Below are positions 36,827-45,105 of a stretch of 53,792 bases of DNA, piece after piece. The notes beneath the pieces are model-generated. The model was not told where the DNA came from, searched no databases, and saw only the letters and a list, made by a program, of their open reading frames with translations. A program made the position numbers and the translations under genes. Position 1 is the first letter of the stretch; each line of letters opens with the position of its first letter. Source of the stretch: Sphingomonadaceae bacterium (GTDB lineage Bacteria > Pseudomonadota > Alphaproteobacteria > Sphingomonadales > Sphingomonadaceae); the NCBI GenBank assembly GCA_025359445.1, contig JANYGB010000009.1, forward strand, positions 1-53,792. Direction: 5' to 3'.

Positions 36827-37426
36827 ATGCACGCATATCGTCTTGCCGCGCTTGTTCTGGCCATCTCACCGCTTGCCGGATGCGGTGGGGGTGATCCTGC
36901 GGCGCAAGCCGAAGTGGAATTGCAGCCGGGCGCTTATGAAGTCAGCATGGCCGGTGCGCCGATGGGGTTTGCGGTGGCAGCCCAGCAACAGCCAAAACGC
37001 TGCATCTCAGGATCGGCCGCCAATGTCCCGGCGGCACTAGTCCGTCCTTATATGAAGTTCGACGAGCATTGCGGCAGCGCCAAATTCAAACGCACGGGTA
37101 ACCTCCTCACTGCCCAGGCTGTATGCCCGCTCGATCCAAAGTTCGACGCCAACGGAACGCTGACGCTGGATTTTGCAGGCACGATTACGCCGGCAGGAAT
37201 CACCGGGAACACCAAGCTGACAATGGTGACGCATGCCACCGACCCCGACGTCGTCGCCGCGCTCGGGCTGATGAAAAATGTCAGCCTGGCGCTGACGGCA
37301 ACCCGCACCGGCGATTGCAGCGGCAGCGACAGCGTGCGGCCGGCGGCGCAGCGCAGCGCCACCGCGGGTGGTTTCGGCAGTGAAGCCGATGGCGACAGAA
37401 ACCCCCCGGCCGAAAGCGGCCAATAG
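36827..37426 (+). CDS. Putative lipoprotein, DUF3617-like
   Basis: A 199-residue protein with a lipoprotein signal (MHAYRLAALVLAISPLAGC, Cys19). The mature part begins near LQPGAYEVSM and includes PKRCISGSAAN, DEHCGSAKFKRTGN and CPLDPKFDANGTLTLDFAGT. This fits the DUF3617 pattern (a W/Y-E-V opening, two or three spaced Cys and a beta-rich fold), as found in many sphingomonad secreted proteins. GAGGA at 36814-36818 precedes the ATG. The function is unknown. It is convergent with the asparaginase-like gene. Confidence 0.82.
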   Translation: MHAYRLAALVLAISPLAGCGGGDPAAQAEVELQPGAYEVSMAGAPMGFAVAAQQQPKRCISGSAANVPAALVRPYMKFDEHCGSAKFKRTGNLLTAQAVCPLDPKFDANGTLTLDFAGTITPAGITGNTKLTMVTHATDPDVVAALGLMKNVSLALTATRTGDCSGSDSVRPAAQRSATAGGFGSEADGDRNPPAESGQ

Positions 37427-37436
37427 CCGACATTGC

Positions 37437-37928
37437 CTAGACCGCCACGAACCGCCCCGCCTCACGGTCCTTGCGCACCCGCAGCCCGTCAAACACCTGT
37501 CCGCTCATCGCGAGATATACCCCCGGCGGCGCAACTTGGACGGTGGCGAAGGCCATGCCGAGGTTGAACGGCGCGTCGGTTTCGGCAAAGCGAGCGGGCG
37601 ACAGCGCGCCGGTCAGGACGATGGCCTTGCCGGGAATGCCAGCCAGCGCTTTGGCCGTCTCGGTCATGGTATCGGTGCCGTGGGTAATCACGATCCGGGA
37701 TTCCGGGGCGTCTGAAACCCGTCGCGCAATTTCCATGCGGTCCGCGTCGGTCAATTCAAGGCTATCCTTGCGGCACACTTCTTCGATCCGGAACGGCAGC
37801 GCGACGCGCGCTTCCTTGATCAGCGCAGGAATCCCCGAATCGACGATCTGATATTCGCTCAGCGCGTCGAAATAGCTCTTGTCGATCGTGCCACCGGTGG
37901 TGAGCACGAGGATTGCCTGAATGTCCAT
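37437..37928 (-). CDS. Single-domain asparaginase-like protein
   Basis: A 163-residue protein equal to the N-terminal domain of type I/II L-asparaginases. It has both catalytic motifs: TTGGTID (10-16, nucleophilic Thr) and THGTDTM (82-88, Thr and Asp). Full-length asparaginases are about 330 residues, so the C-terminal domain is absent. Such one-domain proteins are annotated as asparaginase domain-containing, and their activity is unproven. ATG 37928 lies eight bases from the stop of the SDR gene on the same strand, so the two are probably one operon. A fragment of a second copy lies at 36.7 kb. Confidence 0.88.
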   Translation of the reverse strand: MDIQAILVLTTGGTIDKSYFDALSEYQIVDSGIPALIKEARVALPFRIEEVCRKDSLELTDADRMEIARRVSDAPESRIVITHGTDTMTETAKALAGIPGKAIVLTGALSPARFAETDAPFNLGMAFATVQVAPPGVYLAMSGQVFDGLRVRKDREAGRFVAV

Positions 37929-37936
37929 GGCCGCAG

Positions 37937-38902
37937 TCAGGGCCGGAATTCCACGCCCGTCATCTGCTCGGACTTGGTCCACAGTGCAGTAGCCAGGGCG
38001 GCATCGCGGATGTGCGGCAATACTCCCGTGCCGCGCGGAGTAGTTTCGTTCACCATCGCACCGATATTGCAGTCCTCGCAATAGACTCCGCCCTCGCCAT
38101 CGAGCAGCGGCGAAACCGCGCACCAGACGCTGGTGGCAGCGCCTTGCTCGATGGTTTTGAAGATCGGGTTGAGTTTGCCATCCTGATCGAACCAGCCCAT
38201 TTTCACTTGTTCTTCCATCGACAGATGGCGCTGCAGCGGGGTTATGATGCCGCCGGGGTGCACTGAAAATGCGCGCACGCCGGCGCCGCGCCCGAGCCGG
38301 TCAAGCTCAAGCGCGAACAGCGCGTTGGCCGACTTGGCCTGACCGTAAGCGGTCCACTTATCGTAATCGCGGTGCTCGAAATTAATGTCGTCCAGATCAA
38401 GCCCGATGCGCTGATGCCCGATTGACGAAACCGAGACTACCCGGGCTCTGCCGCTGGCGGCAAGCAGCGGCCACAACCGCGCGGTCAGCTGGAAATGGCC
38501 CAGATGGTTGGTCGCAAACTGGCTTTCATAGCCGCGCGCATCGCGGCTGAGCGGGTTGGCCATGACGGCGGCATTATTGATCTGGATGTCGACCGTGTCA
38601 GTAACCCCGGCGACGCTTGCCGCAAAGCCGTCGATCGAAGCGGGATCGGAAAGATCGAGCGGCAGGACGCTGATCTGCCCATCCATTCCGGCCAGGTCCT
38701 GCAACGCCGCATCGGGCCGCCGCGCGCCAACGATTACGTGCGCTCCGGCCCCGGCCAGCGCCCGCACCGTTTCGGTGCCCAGCCCCGAATAGCCGCCGGT
38801 GACCAGTGCCGTTTGGCCGGTGAGGTCAATCCCGGCGATTACCTCGCGCGCTGTCGAACGATAACCGAACGGTGAACTGATCGGAGCTTGGGGCGTGGTC
38901 AT
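37937..38902 (-). CDS. Short-chain dehydrogenase/reductase (retinol dehydrogenase-like)
   Basis: A 321-residue SDR. The cofactor motif TGGYSGLG is at 35-42, with the ARR that follows beta-2 favouring NADP(H). INNAAVM, the catalytic Ser region VVSVSSIGHQR and the active-site YGQAK are present. The sequence resembles the WWOX/retinol dehydrogenase-type SDRs. ATG 38902 has AAGGA seven bases upstream. It is followed by the asparaginase-like gene. Its substrate is unknown; proximity to CYP153 (which makes alcohols) is suggestive, but the two are separated by a pseudogene and tetR. Confidence 0.92.
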   Translation of the reverse strand: MTTPQAPISSPFGYRSTAREVIAGIDLTGQTALVTGGYSGLGTETVRALAGAGAHVIVGARRPDAALQDLAGMDGQISVLPLDLSDPASIDGFAASVAGVTDTVDIQINNAAVMANPLSRDARGYESQFATNHLGHFQLTARLWPLLAASGRARVVSVSSIGHQRIGLDLDDINFEHRDYDKWTAYGQAKSANALFALELDRLGRGAGVRAFSVHPGGIITPLQRHLSMEEQVKMGWFDQDGKLNPIFKTIEQGAATSVWCAVSPLLDGEGGVYCEDCNIGAMVNETTPRGTGVLPHIRDAALATALWTKSEQMTGVEFRP

Positions 38903-38972
38903 GAAGATGATCCTTGGAGAGTGGCCAGGCAACGATAGTCTGCGGCAGAGCGATGGCAAGCGGAGAGCGGCG

Positions 38973-39150
38973 ATGAACGAGTACTGTTGCGAAGTAACCG
39001 GCGGGTGCCAGTACGGTGCGGTGCGCTAGGCGGCGAGCGTACTGCTCGGCAATGCGCGCTTGAACCATTGCCGGATGTGACAGAAGGCGATCGGCAACCC
39101 TTTTGCGGCGCTGCTGGCTGCCTTTACTACCAGCGCCCGCACATTGCCGA
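38973..39150 (+). pseudogene. GFA-family (CENP-V/glutathione-dependent formaldehyde-activating-like) pseudogene
   Basis: From ATG 38973 one reading frame encodes EVTGGCQYGAVR, a stop (TAG 39027), then about 16 residues. It continues HCRM, a second stop (TGA 39078, at the place of a zinc Cys), then QKAIGNPFAALLAAF. This is the opening of a GFA-family zinc protein (GGCxCGAVRY, then CHCRMCQKA). The match fades after about 39150 and the C-terminal half is gone. Two in-frame stops and the truncation make it a clear pseudogene. It occupies the gap between the SDR and tetR genes. Confidence 0.78.
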
Positions 39151-39205
39151 CGGATGACCGCAGATGTAGACCATGATGAAGGTACCTTGCGTCGTCATGG
39201 CTCGT

Positions 39206-39844
39206 TCAGGCGGCCAGCTGCGCGGCCTCGATCCGGTCGATCGCCGTGTGCAATCGCTGCGCTGCCGCAGGGGTCATTCGGTGTTCGAACAACGTCAGGT
39301 GGCGGCGCAGGGTACGCTGGACCGAGCCGTGCCCGCTGCCGGTCGCCTCCCCCATTTCGCGGTCGTGCTCAAGCCCGTAGCGCAAGATGATCGTGGCGTT
39401 GACCGCAAGATCGTGCAGTCGCTCGCGCGGCCATTCGAGCTGCCCGGCATCCACCAGCGCAGCGAGGTATAGCTCAAGCTGGGCGAAGGTCCGCAGGGTC
39501 CAGTCCGGCGCGTTCAGGCGCACTATTTCGGCGTGTTCGCCATAGCTGTGCTGATCGCGGTAAAGGAACCGGAAGTCCCGGAACTCGCCCATCATCGCCG
39601 CGACCATTGCCGCGTAGTCGCCTACGGGATCGCTCGCCGGGCGCAAGATCAGCCGCGCTTCGATCGCCACGGCGAAGCGTTCACCGATGGCATCGAGCAA
39701 CGCGCGGCGGGTCTTGAAATGATACCACAGGTTGCCCTCGGCCATCCCGCAAGCAGCCGCCAGCGCGGATGTACTGACCGCGCCGTAGCCCTGTTCGTTG
39801 AACCGGACCCGGGCGGTTTCAACAATCCGGTCTTTGGTTTTCAT
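39206..39844 (-). CDS. TetR/AcrR family transcriptional regulator
   Basis: A 212-residue TetR protein with the helix-turn-helix region STSALAAACGMAEGNLWYHFKTRRALLDAIG near residues 24-54. The C-terminal part contains FRDFRFLYRDQHSYGEHAEIVR and a TetR_C-type helical ligand domain. Its ATG overlaps the stop of the CYP153 gene as TGATG, so it is the second gene of a P450-tetR operon and probably controls it. An inverted repeat upstream of the P450 gene is the likely operator. Confidence 0.92.
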   Translation of the reverse strand: MKTKDRIVETARVRFNEQGYGAVSTSALAAACGMAEGNLWYHFKTRRALLDAIGERFAVAIEARLILRPASDPVGDYAAMVAAMMGEFRDFRFLYRDQHSYGEHAEIVRLNAPDWTLRTFAQLELYLAALVDAGQLEWPRERLHDLAVNATIILRYGLEHDREMGEATGSGHGSVQRTLRRHLTLFEHRMTPAAAQRLHTAIDRIEAAQLAA

Positions 39845-41094
39845 CAATAGTGCGAGAGCGTTACCGGGACCGAAGTATAACCATGGACGAAGCAGGCCGG
39901 AACCCGCTGAACCTTGCCGGAGACATTGGCGCGCAGGCGGCGCTTGCCCATTTCCTCGAGCAATGTGCACAGCTGTAATTCGGCCACCCGCGCCCCGACG
40001 CAGCGGTGGATGCCATAGCCGAACGACAAGTGCCGGCGGGCGTTGCTGCGGTCGACGATCACTTTATCGGCGTCTTCGAACACGCTCTCGTCGCGGTTGG
40101 CCGAGATGTACCACAGCACGACCTTGTCACCCTTTTTCATCTGGACGCCTTCGATCTCGGTATCTTCCTCTACCGTGCGGCGCATATGCGCGAGCGGGGT
40201 CTGCCAGCGGATCAATTCCTGCACCGCATTGGGGATCAGCGACGGATCGGCTTCAAGCTTGGCGCGCTGATCGGGAAACTGGTCGAGCCCATAAACGAAC
40301 GAGGACATTGAATTTCGCGTGGTATCGTTGCCGCCGACGATCAGCAGGATCAGGTTGCCCATAAACTCCTGCTCGCTCATTTCGCGCATCGCATCCGATT
40401 GCAGCATGATCGAGATCAGGTCTTTGCCAGGATTGGCTACTTTCTGTTGCCACAGTTCGTCAAATGCAGCGCCCATTTCCATCATTGCGGCATTGCGCAC
40501 TGCGAAATTGTCGGGGCTCTTCATCAGTTCGACATTGCCGCCGATGTCCGACCAGTAAGTCAGCTTGTGGCGTTGCTCCCACGGAAAATCGAACAAGTCG
40601 GCGAGCATTCCGGTGGTCAGCTCGATCGAGACGCGCTCAACCCAGTCGAACGCTTCGCCGATCGGCAGCGCATCAAGCACTTCGGTGGTGCGGGCCTGGA
40701 CCCGGGCCTTCATGGCCGCGACTTCGCTGGGTCCAAACGACGGCGCCACGGTGCGGCGCTGGGCGGTGTGGTTAGGCGGATCCATCGCGATAAACATCGG
40801 CAGGCGCAATTCGCCTTCCATCGGGGTTTCCACATCGCCCGCAATCGAAATCCCGCCATATTCCCAGCTGGACGAGAATATCTTGGGCAGCGATTCAATA
40901 TGGATGATCGGCTTGTACGTACTGACCGACCAATAGGGACCAAACGGGCTATCGGGAACGTACTGAATTGGCGCTTGCCCACGCAACCTACGGAAGGGTT
41001 CCTGCCAGCGATCCTCAGCATAGAGCGCCGGATCGGACACGTCGATCGGCGCAATTGGCGAAGCGTTTCGTTCCAGCGTTGCGGCAGTAGCCAT
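39844..41094 (-). CDS. Cytochrome P450, CYP153-like alkane/fatty-acid terminal hydroxylase
   Basis: A 416-residue soluble class I P450. It shows the I-helix LLIVGGNDTTRNS, the K-helix ELIRWQTPLAHMRRT, and the heme-binding FGYGIHRCVG with Cys365. The segments FGPYWSVSTYKPI, RLPMFIAMDPPNH, FDWVERVSIELTTGMLADLFDFPWEQR and NLILLIVGGNDTTRNS match the CYP153 family as I know it. CYP153 enzymes hydroxylate n-alkanes and related chains at the terminal carbon. No ferredoxin or ferredoxin reductase gene is adjacent, so redox partners must come from elsewhere. GGGAG precedes the ATG. It is followed by tetR in a TGATG overlap. Confidence 0.9.
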   Translation of the reverse strand: MATAATLERNASPIAPIDVSDPALYAEDRWQEPFRRLRGQAPIQYVPDSPFGPYWSVSTYKPIIHIESLPKIFSSSWEYGGISIAGDVETPMEGELRLPMFIAMDPPNHTAQRRTVAPSFGPSEVAAMKARVQARTTEVLDALPIGEAFDWVERVSIELTTGMLADLFDFPWEQRHKLTYWSDIGGNVELMKSPDNFAVRNAAMMEMGAAFDELWQQKVANPGKDLISIMLQSDAMREMSEQEFMGNLILLIVGGNDTTRNSMSSFVYGLDQFPDQRAKLEADPSLIPNAVQELIRWQTPLAHMRRTVEEDTEIEGVQMKKGDKVVLWYISANRDESVFEDADKVIVDRSNARRHLSFGYGIHRCVGARVAELQLCTLLEEMGKRRLRANVSGKVQRVPACFVHGYTSVPVTLSHY

Positions 41095-41122
41095 CGTTCT
41101 CTCCCGATCCTCAAAGGACTCT

Positions 41123-41144
41123 GTTTAGGGCAAAAAACCTAAAC
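41123..41144. promoter_or_regulatory. Inverted repeat upstream of CYP153-tetR (candidate TetR operator)
   Basis: GTTTAGG (41123-41129) and CCTAAAC (41138-41144) are perfect 7-bp inverted arms around an 8-base A-rich centre (GCAAAAAA). The 22-bp element lies 29 bases upstream of the CYP153 start codon. Size and place fit the operator of the co-encoded TetR protein. Confidence 0.6.
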
Positions 41145-41186
41145 TCGTCGCCGCAAGAGTCAAGGCCAGGCGCGCACAAGCAACAA

Positions 41187-41212
41187 CGCCGCCCGGATTG
41201 CTCCGAACGGCG
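41187..41212 (-). terminator. Terminator of the 41.2-41.6 kb gene
   Basis: In the minus-strand RNA the sequence forms an 11-bp stem (CGCCG, two U-G wobble pairs, CGGA) closed by a stable GCAA tetraloop, followed by a short UUGUUG tract. It lies 25 bases beyond the stop of the secreted hypothetical gene and isolates it from the CYP153 promoter. Confidence 0.65.
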
Positions 41213-41236
41213 CTTGGCAATTCCAGAAAAAGCGGC

Positions 41237-41638
41237 TCAGTTCGTTTTGGCGATCCGGCGATAGGGCACGAATTCTCCCAAGCTGATCGAACCGTTGTAG
41301 AACTGGCTGCTGCGATCGAGCGTGGTGACAATGTCGAGATCGCACAGCTGATTGGTCGAATTGCGGGTCACGAGGATATCGTCATCATCCAGGTCGTGTG
41401 CGTTGCGCGGGACATTGACCCAGATCGTGTTGCCCCAACCATAAACAATCGCGGTCTTGTCGAGCACCTGCATCTCACGGGTGTCAAAGTGCGAAATGCA
41501 ATGCTCAGGACGACCGGCAACGCGGCCGTCGAGCAATTTGTCGAGTCGCTGCTCCGGGGTCAGGCGAGGCTTGGCTTCAAGCGCCGGGCCAGTCAGCAAG
41601 GCTGCGGCGGCAACAAGGGTAATAGCGAAAGTGCGCAT
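41237..41638 (-). CDS. Secreted hypothetical protein
   Basis: A 133-residue protein with a signal peptide (MRTFAITLVAAAALLTGPALEA). The mature part includes LTPEQRLDKLLDGRVAGRPEHCISH, TAIVYGWGNTIWVNVPRNA and NQLCDLDIVTTLDR. The pattern of a GR(V)AG-P-x-x-C motif followed by a beta-rich domain ending in ISLGEFVPYRR is familiar from sphingomonad proteins of unknown function. Two Cys residues could form a disulfide. The gene stands alone. Confidence 0.78.
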   Translation of the reverse strand: MRTFAITLVAAAALLTGPALEAKPRLTPEQRLDKLLDGRVAGRPEHCISHFDTREMQVLDKTAIVYGWGNTIWVNVPRNAHDLDDDDILVTRNSTNQLCDLDIVTTLDRSSQFYNGSISLGEFVPYRRIAKTN

Positions 41639-41704
41639 GGGGTTCGACTCCAGATAGAGTGAGGCGTTGTTCGTACCATGTTTAACTGAACCGGGCCTGA
41701 AAAA

Positions 41705-43138
41705 TCAGGCAGTCCCGCCAACCGTCAGACCATCGATCAGCAACGTCGGCTGACCGACCCCGGCGGGCACACTCTGCCCGCCTTTGCCGCAGATTCCCAC
41801 GCCTTCATCGAGCGCGAAGTCATCGCCGATCCCGATCACACGGGTCAGCACGGTCGGGCCATCGCCGATCAGCGTAGCGCCCTTGATCGGCGCACCAAGC
41901 TGGCCGTTCTCGATCTTGTAGGCCTCGGTGCAGCTGAACACGAATTTGCCCGAGACGATATCGACTTGCCCGCCGCCAAAGCTCTTGGCGAATATGCCTT
42001 TCTTGACGCGGCTCAACAGTTCGGCGGGATTGTCGTTCCCGGCACGCATGAAGGTGTTGGTCATGCGCGGCATCGGCGTACTGGCATAGCTTTCGCGGCG
42101 CCCGTTGCCGGTCGCTGCCACGCCCATCAGCCGCGCGTTAAGCCGGTCCTGCATATAGCCCTTGAGGATCCCGTCTTCGATCAGCACGTTTTCCTGGCTG
42201 GGCGTGCCCTCGTCGTCGATCGACAGCGAACCGCGGCGGCCCTGGCCGTTCACGCCGAGCATGGTGCCGTCATCGACTACGGTTACCCCCGGCGCGCCAA
42301 CCCGCTCGCCGATCCGGCCCGAGAACGCGCTGGTGCCCTTGCGGTTGAAATCGCCTTCGAGCCCGTGACCGACCGCTTCGTGAAGCAGCACTCCGGGCCA
42401 GCCGGGGCCGACCAGCACGGTCATCTCACCCGCCGGCGCATCGACGCTTTCAAGGTTGGTCAGCGCCTGCGCCAGCGCGTGGTCGATCGCGCGGTTCCAG
42501 GTCGCGGGTTCGAACAAGTCGTCATACAACCGCCGCCCACCGATCCCGAAAGTACCGGTTTCGCGGCGGCCGTTCTGCTCGGCCACGATGCTGACGTTGA
42601 GCCGGACCATCGGGCGCACATCGCCCGCGGTGAACCCGTCAGCGCGGATGATCTCGATCGCCGACCAGTTGGCGGCAAGACTGACGCTGACTTGCGCGAC
42701 GCGGGGATCGCGGGCGCGCGCAGCCGCGTCGATCGTTTCGAGCAACGCGACTTTCTCGGCAAAGCCCGGCGCATCAAGCGGCGAGACAGCGGTATAGAGG
42801 TGCCGGTTATTCTGGCGCGGCGGCGGCGCGGGCTGGGCTTTTGCCGGATCGAGCAATTGCAGGGTCTCGGCCGCGCGGCGGATCGATGCCTCGCTGATCT
42901 CGTTGGCATGGGCAAACCCGGTCATTTCGCCCGATACTCCGCGCAAGCCAAACCCGGCATCGCGCGAATAGTCGGCAGTCTTGAGGCGCCCGTCATCGAA
43001 CACGAACATTTCAGAGGCAATGAACTGAAGGTACAATTCGCCGTCATCGCACCGCGCCAGCGCATCTCGGGTCAGCACCGCAGCGCGGGCGGGATCAAGC
43101 TGGGCGAACAGCAGCGAACGGGGATCGGGAGAAGTCAT
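41705..43138 (-). CDS. tldD: Metalloprotease TldD
   Basis: A 477-residue subunit of the TldD-TldE (PmbA) zinc protease, which cleaves unfolded or modified peptides. In enterobacteria it matures microcin B17 and degrades CcdA. The metal-binding HExxxH is visible as HEAVGH in LLHEAVGHGLEGDFNRKG. FSGRIGERVGAPGVTVVDDGT, DEGTPSQENVLIEDG and TPMPRMTNTFM are family blocks. The full length is present. The partner pmbA/tldE is not in the window. A small zinc-finger gene lies 19 bases upstream on the same strand, so the two are probably co-transcribed. Confidence 0.96.
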   Translation of the reverse strand: MTSPDPRSLLFAQLDPARAAVLTRDALARCDDGELYLQFIASEMFVFDDGRLKTADYSRDAGFGLRGVSGEMTGFAHANEISEASIRRAAETLQLLDPAKAQPAPPPRQNNRHLYTAVSPLDAPGFAEKVALLETIDAAARARDPRVAQVSVSLAANWSAIEIIRADGFTAGDVRPMVRLNVSIVAEQNGRRETGTFGIGGRRLYDDLFEPATWNRAIDHALAQALTNLESVDAPAGEMTVLVGPGWPGVLLHEAVGHGLEGDFNRKGTSAFSGRIGERVGAPGVTVVDDGTMLGVNGQGRRGSLSIDDEGTPSQENVLIEDGILKGYMQDRLNARLMGVAATGNGRRESYASTPMPRMTNTFMRAGNDNPAELLSRVKKGIFAKSFGGGQVDIVSGKFVFSCTEAYKIENGQLGAPIKGATLIGDGPTVLTRVIGIGDDFALDEGVGICGKGGQSVPAGVGQPTLLIDGLTVGGTA

Positions 43139-43157
43139 CCGCTCTGATATAGGAAGT

Positions 43158-43391
43158 TCAGTAGCTCATGCCAGAGGCGATGTCGTGTAACCCAGCTTGG
43201 TCCGCACCGTCAGCCGGGCCGCCCTTGAGCACAAACCGGCGGTCGCAATAGCCGCAATCGACATAGCCCTGCTCATCAATTTCGAGCCAGACACGCGGGT
43301 GGCCCAATGCCGCACCGCCGGGAATATCGTTTGCACCGTCGCATTTCACGCGGTGGCTGGTGGTCAGGATCGTTTCGGGAGGGCTGGTCAT
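43158..43391 (-). CDS. CHCC-type zinc-finger protein (NDUFS6-like)
   Basis: A 77-residue protein of the zf-CHCC family, homologous to the zinc-binding end of mitochondrial complex I subunit NDUFS6. The ligands are visible as Cys in VKCDG, His in LGHPRVWLEID and the pair CGYC in YVDCGYCDRRFVLKGG. Alphaproteobacterial members are complex I accessory subunits or assembly factors. It is upstream of tldD in the same orientation. Short but unambiguous. Confidence 0.9.
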   Translation of the reverse strand: MTSPPETILTTSHRVKCDGANDIPGGAALGHPRVWLEIDEQGYVDCGYCDRRFVLKGGPADGADQAGLHDIASGMSY

Positions 43392-43428
43392 GGCGGTCCA
43401 CTAGCATCAGGCGCACACGATTTCCAGC

Positions 43429-44016
43429 TTACTGGTACTGCAACGTGAGCGTGAAAGTGCCCGTATAGACCCCGGGAGCCTGATTGGCTCCAACGCGCAG
43501 CGTAGCGCCGACCGGGAACTGGAAGATGCCAGTGGGATTGCCGATCGTGAAGGTAGTCGGGCTCGTGGTCAATTGTGCGGTCGGGGTGCTGCCGATGATG
43601 AAGGTATCCATTGTCATAGTCGCGCCGCCGCCTTCCCGATTCAACGTTACCGTGGTGCTGGTGATTGCAATCGCCACTTGCTGGCCAACCGCCCCTTTGC
43701 CCGCAAACGCAGCCGCTTGAACGGTGGTACCACTAGCTAGGCGCGCACCGCCAGTCACCGTTCGTACTCCCGTCGGAGCAACCACAACGGTGCCAGCCGT
43801 TGCGCCTGCGATGATCTTGCCAAATTGCAGGTCGTTGACTTTGAAAAAGGTCAGATCGGCAACGATGACGGCCCTGGCATTGGCAGTTGTGGTGGCGATT
43901 TCCCCGGCTTGCGCTGCACCTGCGCAAAGCACCGCCAGCATCAACGCCAGCGTGGCGCAAACCGCGCGCAGAGCGGCACCATTTCGGCTGCCGAATAGGA
44001 AAACCCCCAAGTGCAT
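43429..44016 (-). CDS. DUF4402 domain-containing secreted protein
   Basis: A 195-residue protein with a signal peptide (hydrophobic LRAVCATLALMLAVLCAGAAQA). The mature domain is Thr-, Ala- and Gly-rich with KVNDLQFGKIIAGATAGTVVVAP, GARLASGTTVQAAAFAGKG, and the C-terminal PVGATLRVGANQAPGVYTGTFTLTLQY. This is the DUF4402 pattern, a beta-sandwich related to spore-coat U/pilin-like domains. It is probably secreted or surface-associated. ATG 44016 is the best start, but no Shine-Dalgarno is obvious, and an internal ATG at the hydrophobic core (MLAVLCAG) would shorten the signal. It is divergent from the ABC ATPase gene. Confidence 0.8.
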   Translation of the reverse strand: MHLGVFLFGSRNGAALRAVCATLALMLAVLCAGAAQAGEIATTTANARAVIVADLTFFKVNDLQFGKIIAGATAGTVVVAPTGVRTVTGGARLASGTTVQAAAFAGKGAVGQQVAIAITSTTVTLNREGGGATMTMDTFIIGSTPTAQLTTSPTTFTIGNPTGIFQFPVGATLRVGANQAPGVYTGTFTLTLQYQ

Positions 44017-44147
44017 CACGAACTCAATAGCTTTGCGGGCCTGAAATCGCCCTTCATAGCTAGGGTTAACGCGGCGGTAGCATTCAGCCCAAATCCACGG
44101 TTCTGCGTGGTTTTGCCTTATGAACTGCAAGCCGCTAAGCGATCACC

Positions 44148-45095
44148 ATGGAACAGCCCGCAGCAATCTCGATCCGCAATCTCGTCAAACGTTATGCCGC
44201 ATCGGGCAATACGCCGCCCAAGCTGGCTTTGGACGATGTGAGCTTCGATGTGCCGCAAGGCCAGATCTTCGGCCTGCTCGGCCCAAACGGCGCGGGCAAA
44301 TCGACCCTGATCAACATCCTCGCCGGCTTGGTAATGAAGACCAGCGGCACTGCGGAAATCTGGGGTTTCGACATCGACAAAGACCTGCGCAACGCCAAGC
44401 GCGCGATCGGGATCGTCCCACAGGAGATCGTCTTCGATCCGTTCTTCACCCCGTTTGAGGTGCTGGAAAACCAGGCCGGACTGTATGGTGTGCCCAAGCA
44501 TTTGCGCAAATCGATGGAATTGCTGCGCCAGGTCCACCTGGCCGACAAGGCGGGCGCCTATGCCCGCAGCCTGTCGGGCGGCATGAAACGCCGCCTGCTG
44601 ATTTCCAAGGCATTGGTCCACACCCCGCCGGTAATCGTGCTCGATGAACCTACCGCCGGAGTCGATGTCGAATTGCGGCGGCAGCTGTGGGAACTGGTCG
44701 CCGAACTCAACCATGGCGGGGTCACCGTGGTCCTGACCACCCACTACCTCGAAGAAGCCGAACAGCTGTGCGACCGGATCGCGATCATCAACCACGGCCA
44801 GCTGATCGCCGACAAACCGACCCGCGAACTGGTTGAAATGGCGCGCGAAAAAGTTGTGGTCGTGACGGTCGACAGCGACGTGACCAAGCTGCCATCGAGC
44901 CCGGCATTCCTGAAATGCGTCTCCGCCGGCGAACGCACGATCGAGATCACTTACGACAAGGACAAGAGCAATGCTGGCGAAGTGCTCGCGCAGGTGCAGG
45001 CGCAAGGGCTGACGATCGTCGACGTCACCACCCGGGAGGCCGATCTGGAGGACGTGTTCGTGAGTTTGACCAGCGCCGCCAAAGAAGCCGCGTGA
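44148..45095 (+). CDS. ABC-2 type transporter ATP-binding protein
   Basis: A 315-residue ATPase of the DrrA/CcmA-like group. Walker A GPNGAGKST is at 45-53, the signature RSLSGGMKRRLLISKAL follows, Walker B is VIVLDEPTAGVD, and the switch His is in LTTHYLEEAE. The C-terminal 80 residues form the extension typical of ABC-2 exporters, with TREADLEDVFVSLT near the end. No permease gene is adjacent: nadB follows after ten bases. The membrane partner must be encoded elsewhere, and the substrate is unknown. Confidence 0.92.
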   Translation: MEQPAAISIRNLVKRYAASGNTPPKLALDDVSFDVPQGQIFGLLGPNGAGKSTLINILAGLVMKTSGTAEIWGFDIDKDLRNAKRAIGIVPQEIVFDPFFTPFEVLENQAGLYGVPKHLRKSMELLRQVHLADKAGAYARSLSGGMKRRLLISKALVHTPPVIVLDEPTAGVDVELRRQLWELVAELNHGGVTVVLTTHYLEEAEQLCDRIAIINHGQLIADKPTRELVEMAREKVVVVTVDSDVTKLPSSPAFLKCVSAGERTIEITYDKDKSNAGEVLAQVQAQGLTIVDVTTREADLEDVFVSLTSAAKEAA

Positions 45096-45105
45096 GTCGC
45101 TCGGC

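Noticed and set aside
36621..36869. Minus-strand 82-codon open frame as a real small gene
   Set aside because: Its recognisable part is a truncated asparaginase C-terminus; the ends have no match, so a remnant is the better explanation.
41966..43147. Long plus-strand open frame (393 codons) opposite tldD
   Set aside because: It is the antisense shadow of a highly conserved gene; its Arg/Gly/His-rich translation has no family motifs and arises from GC-rich codon bias.
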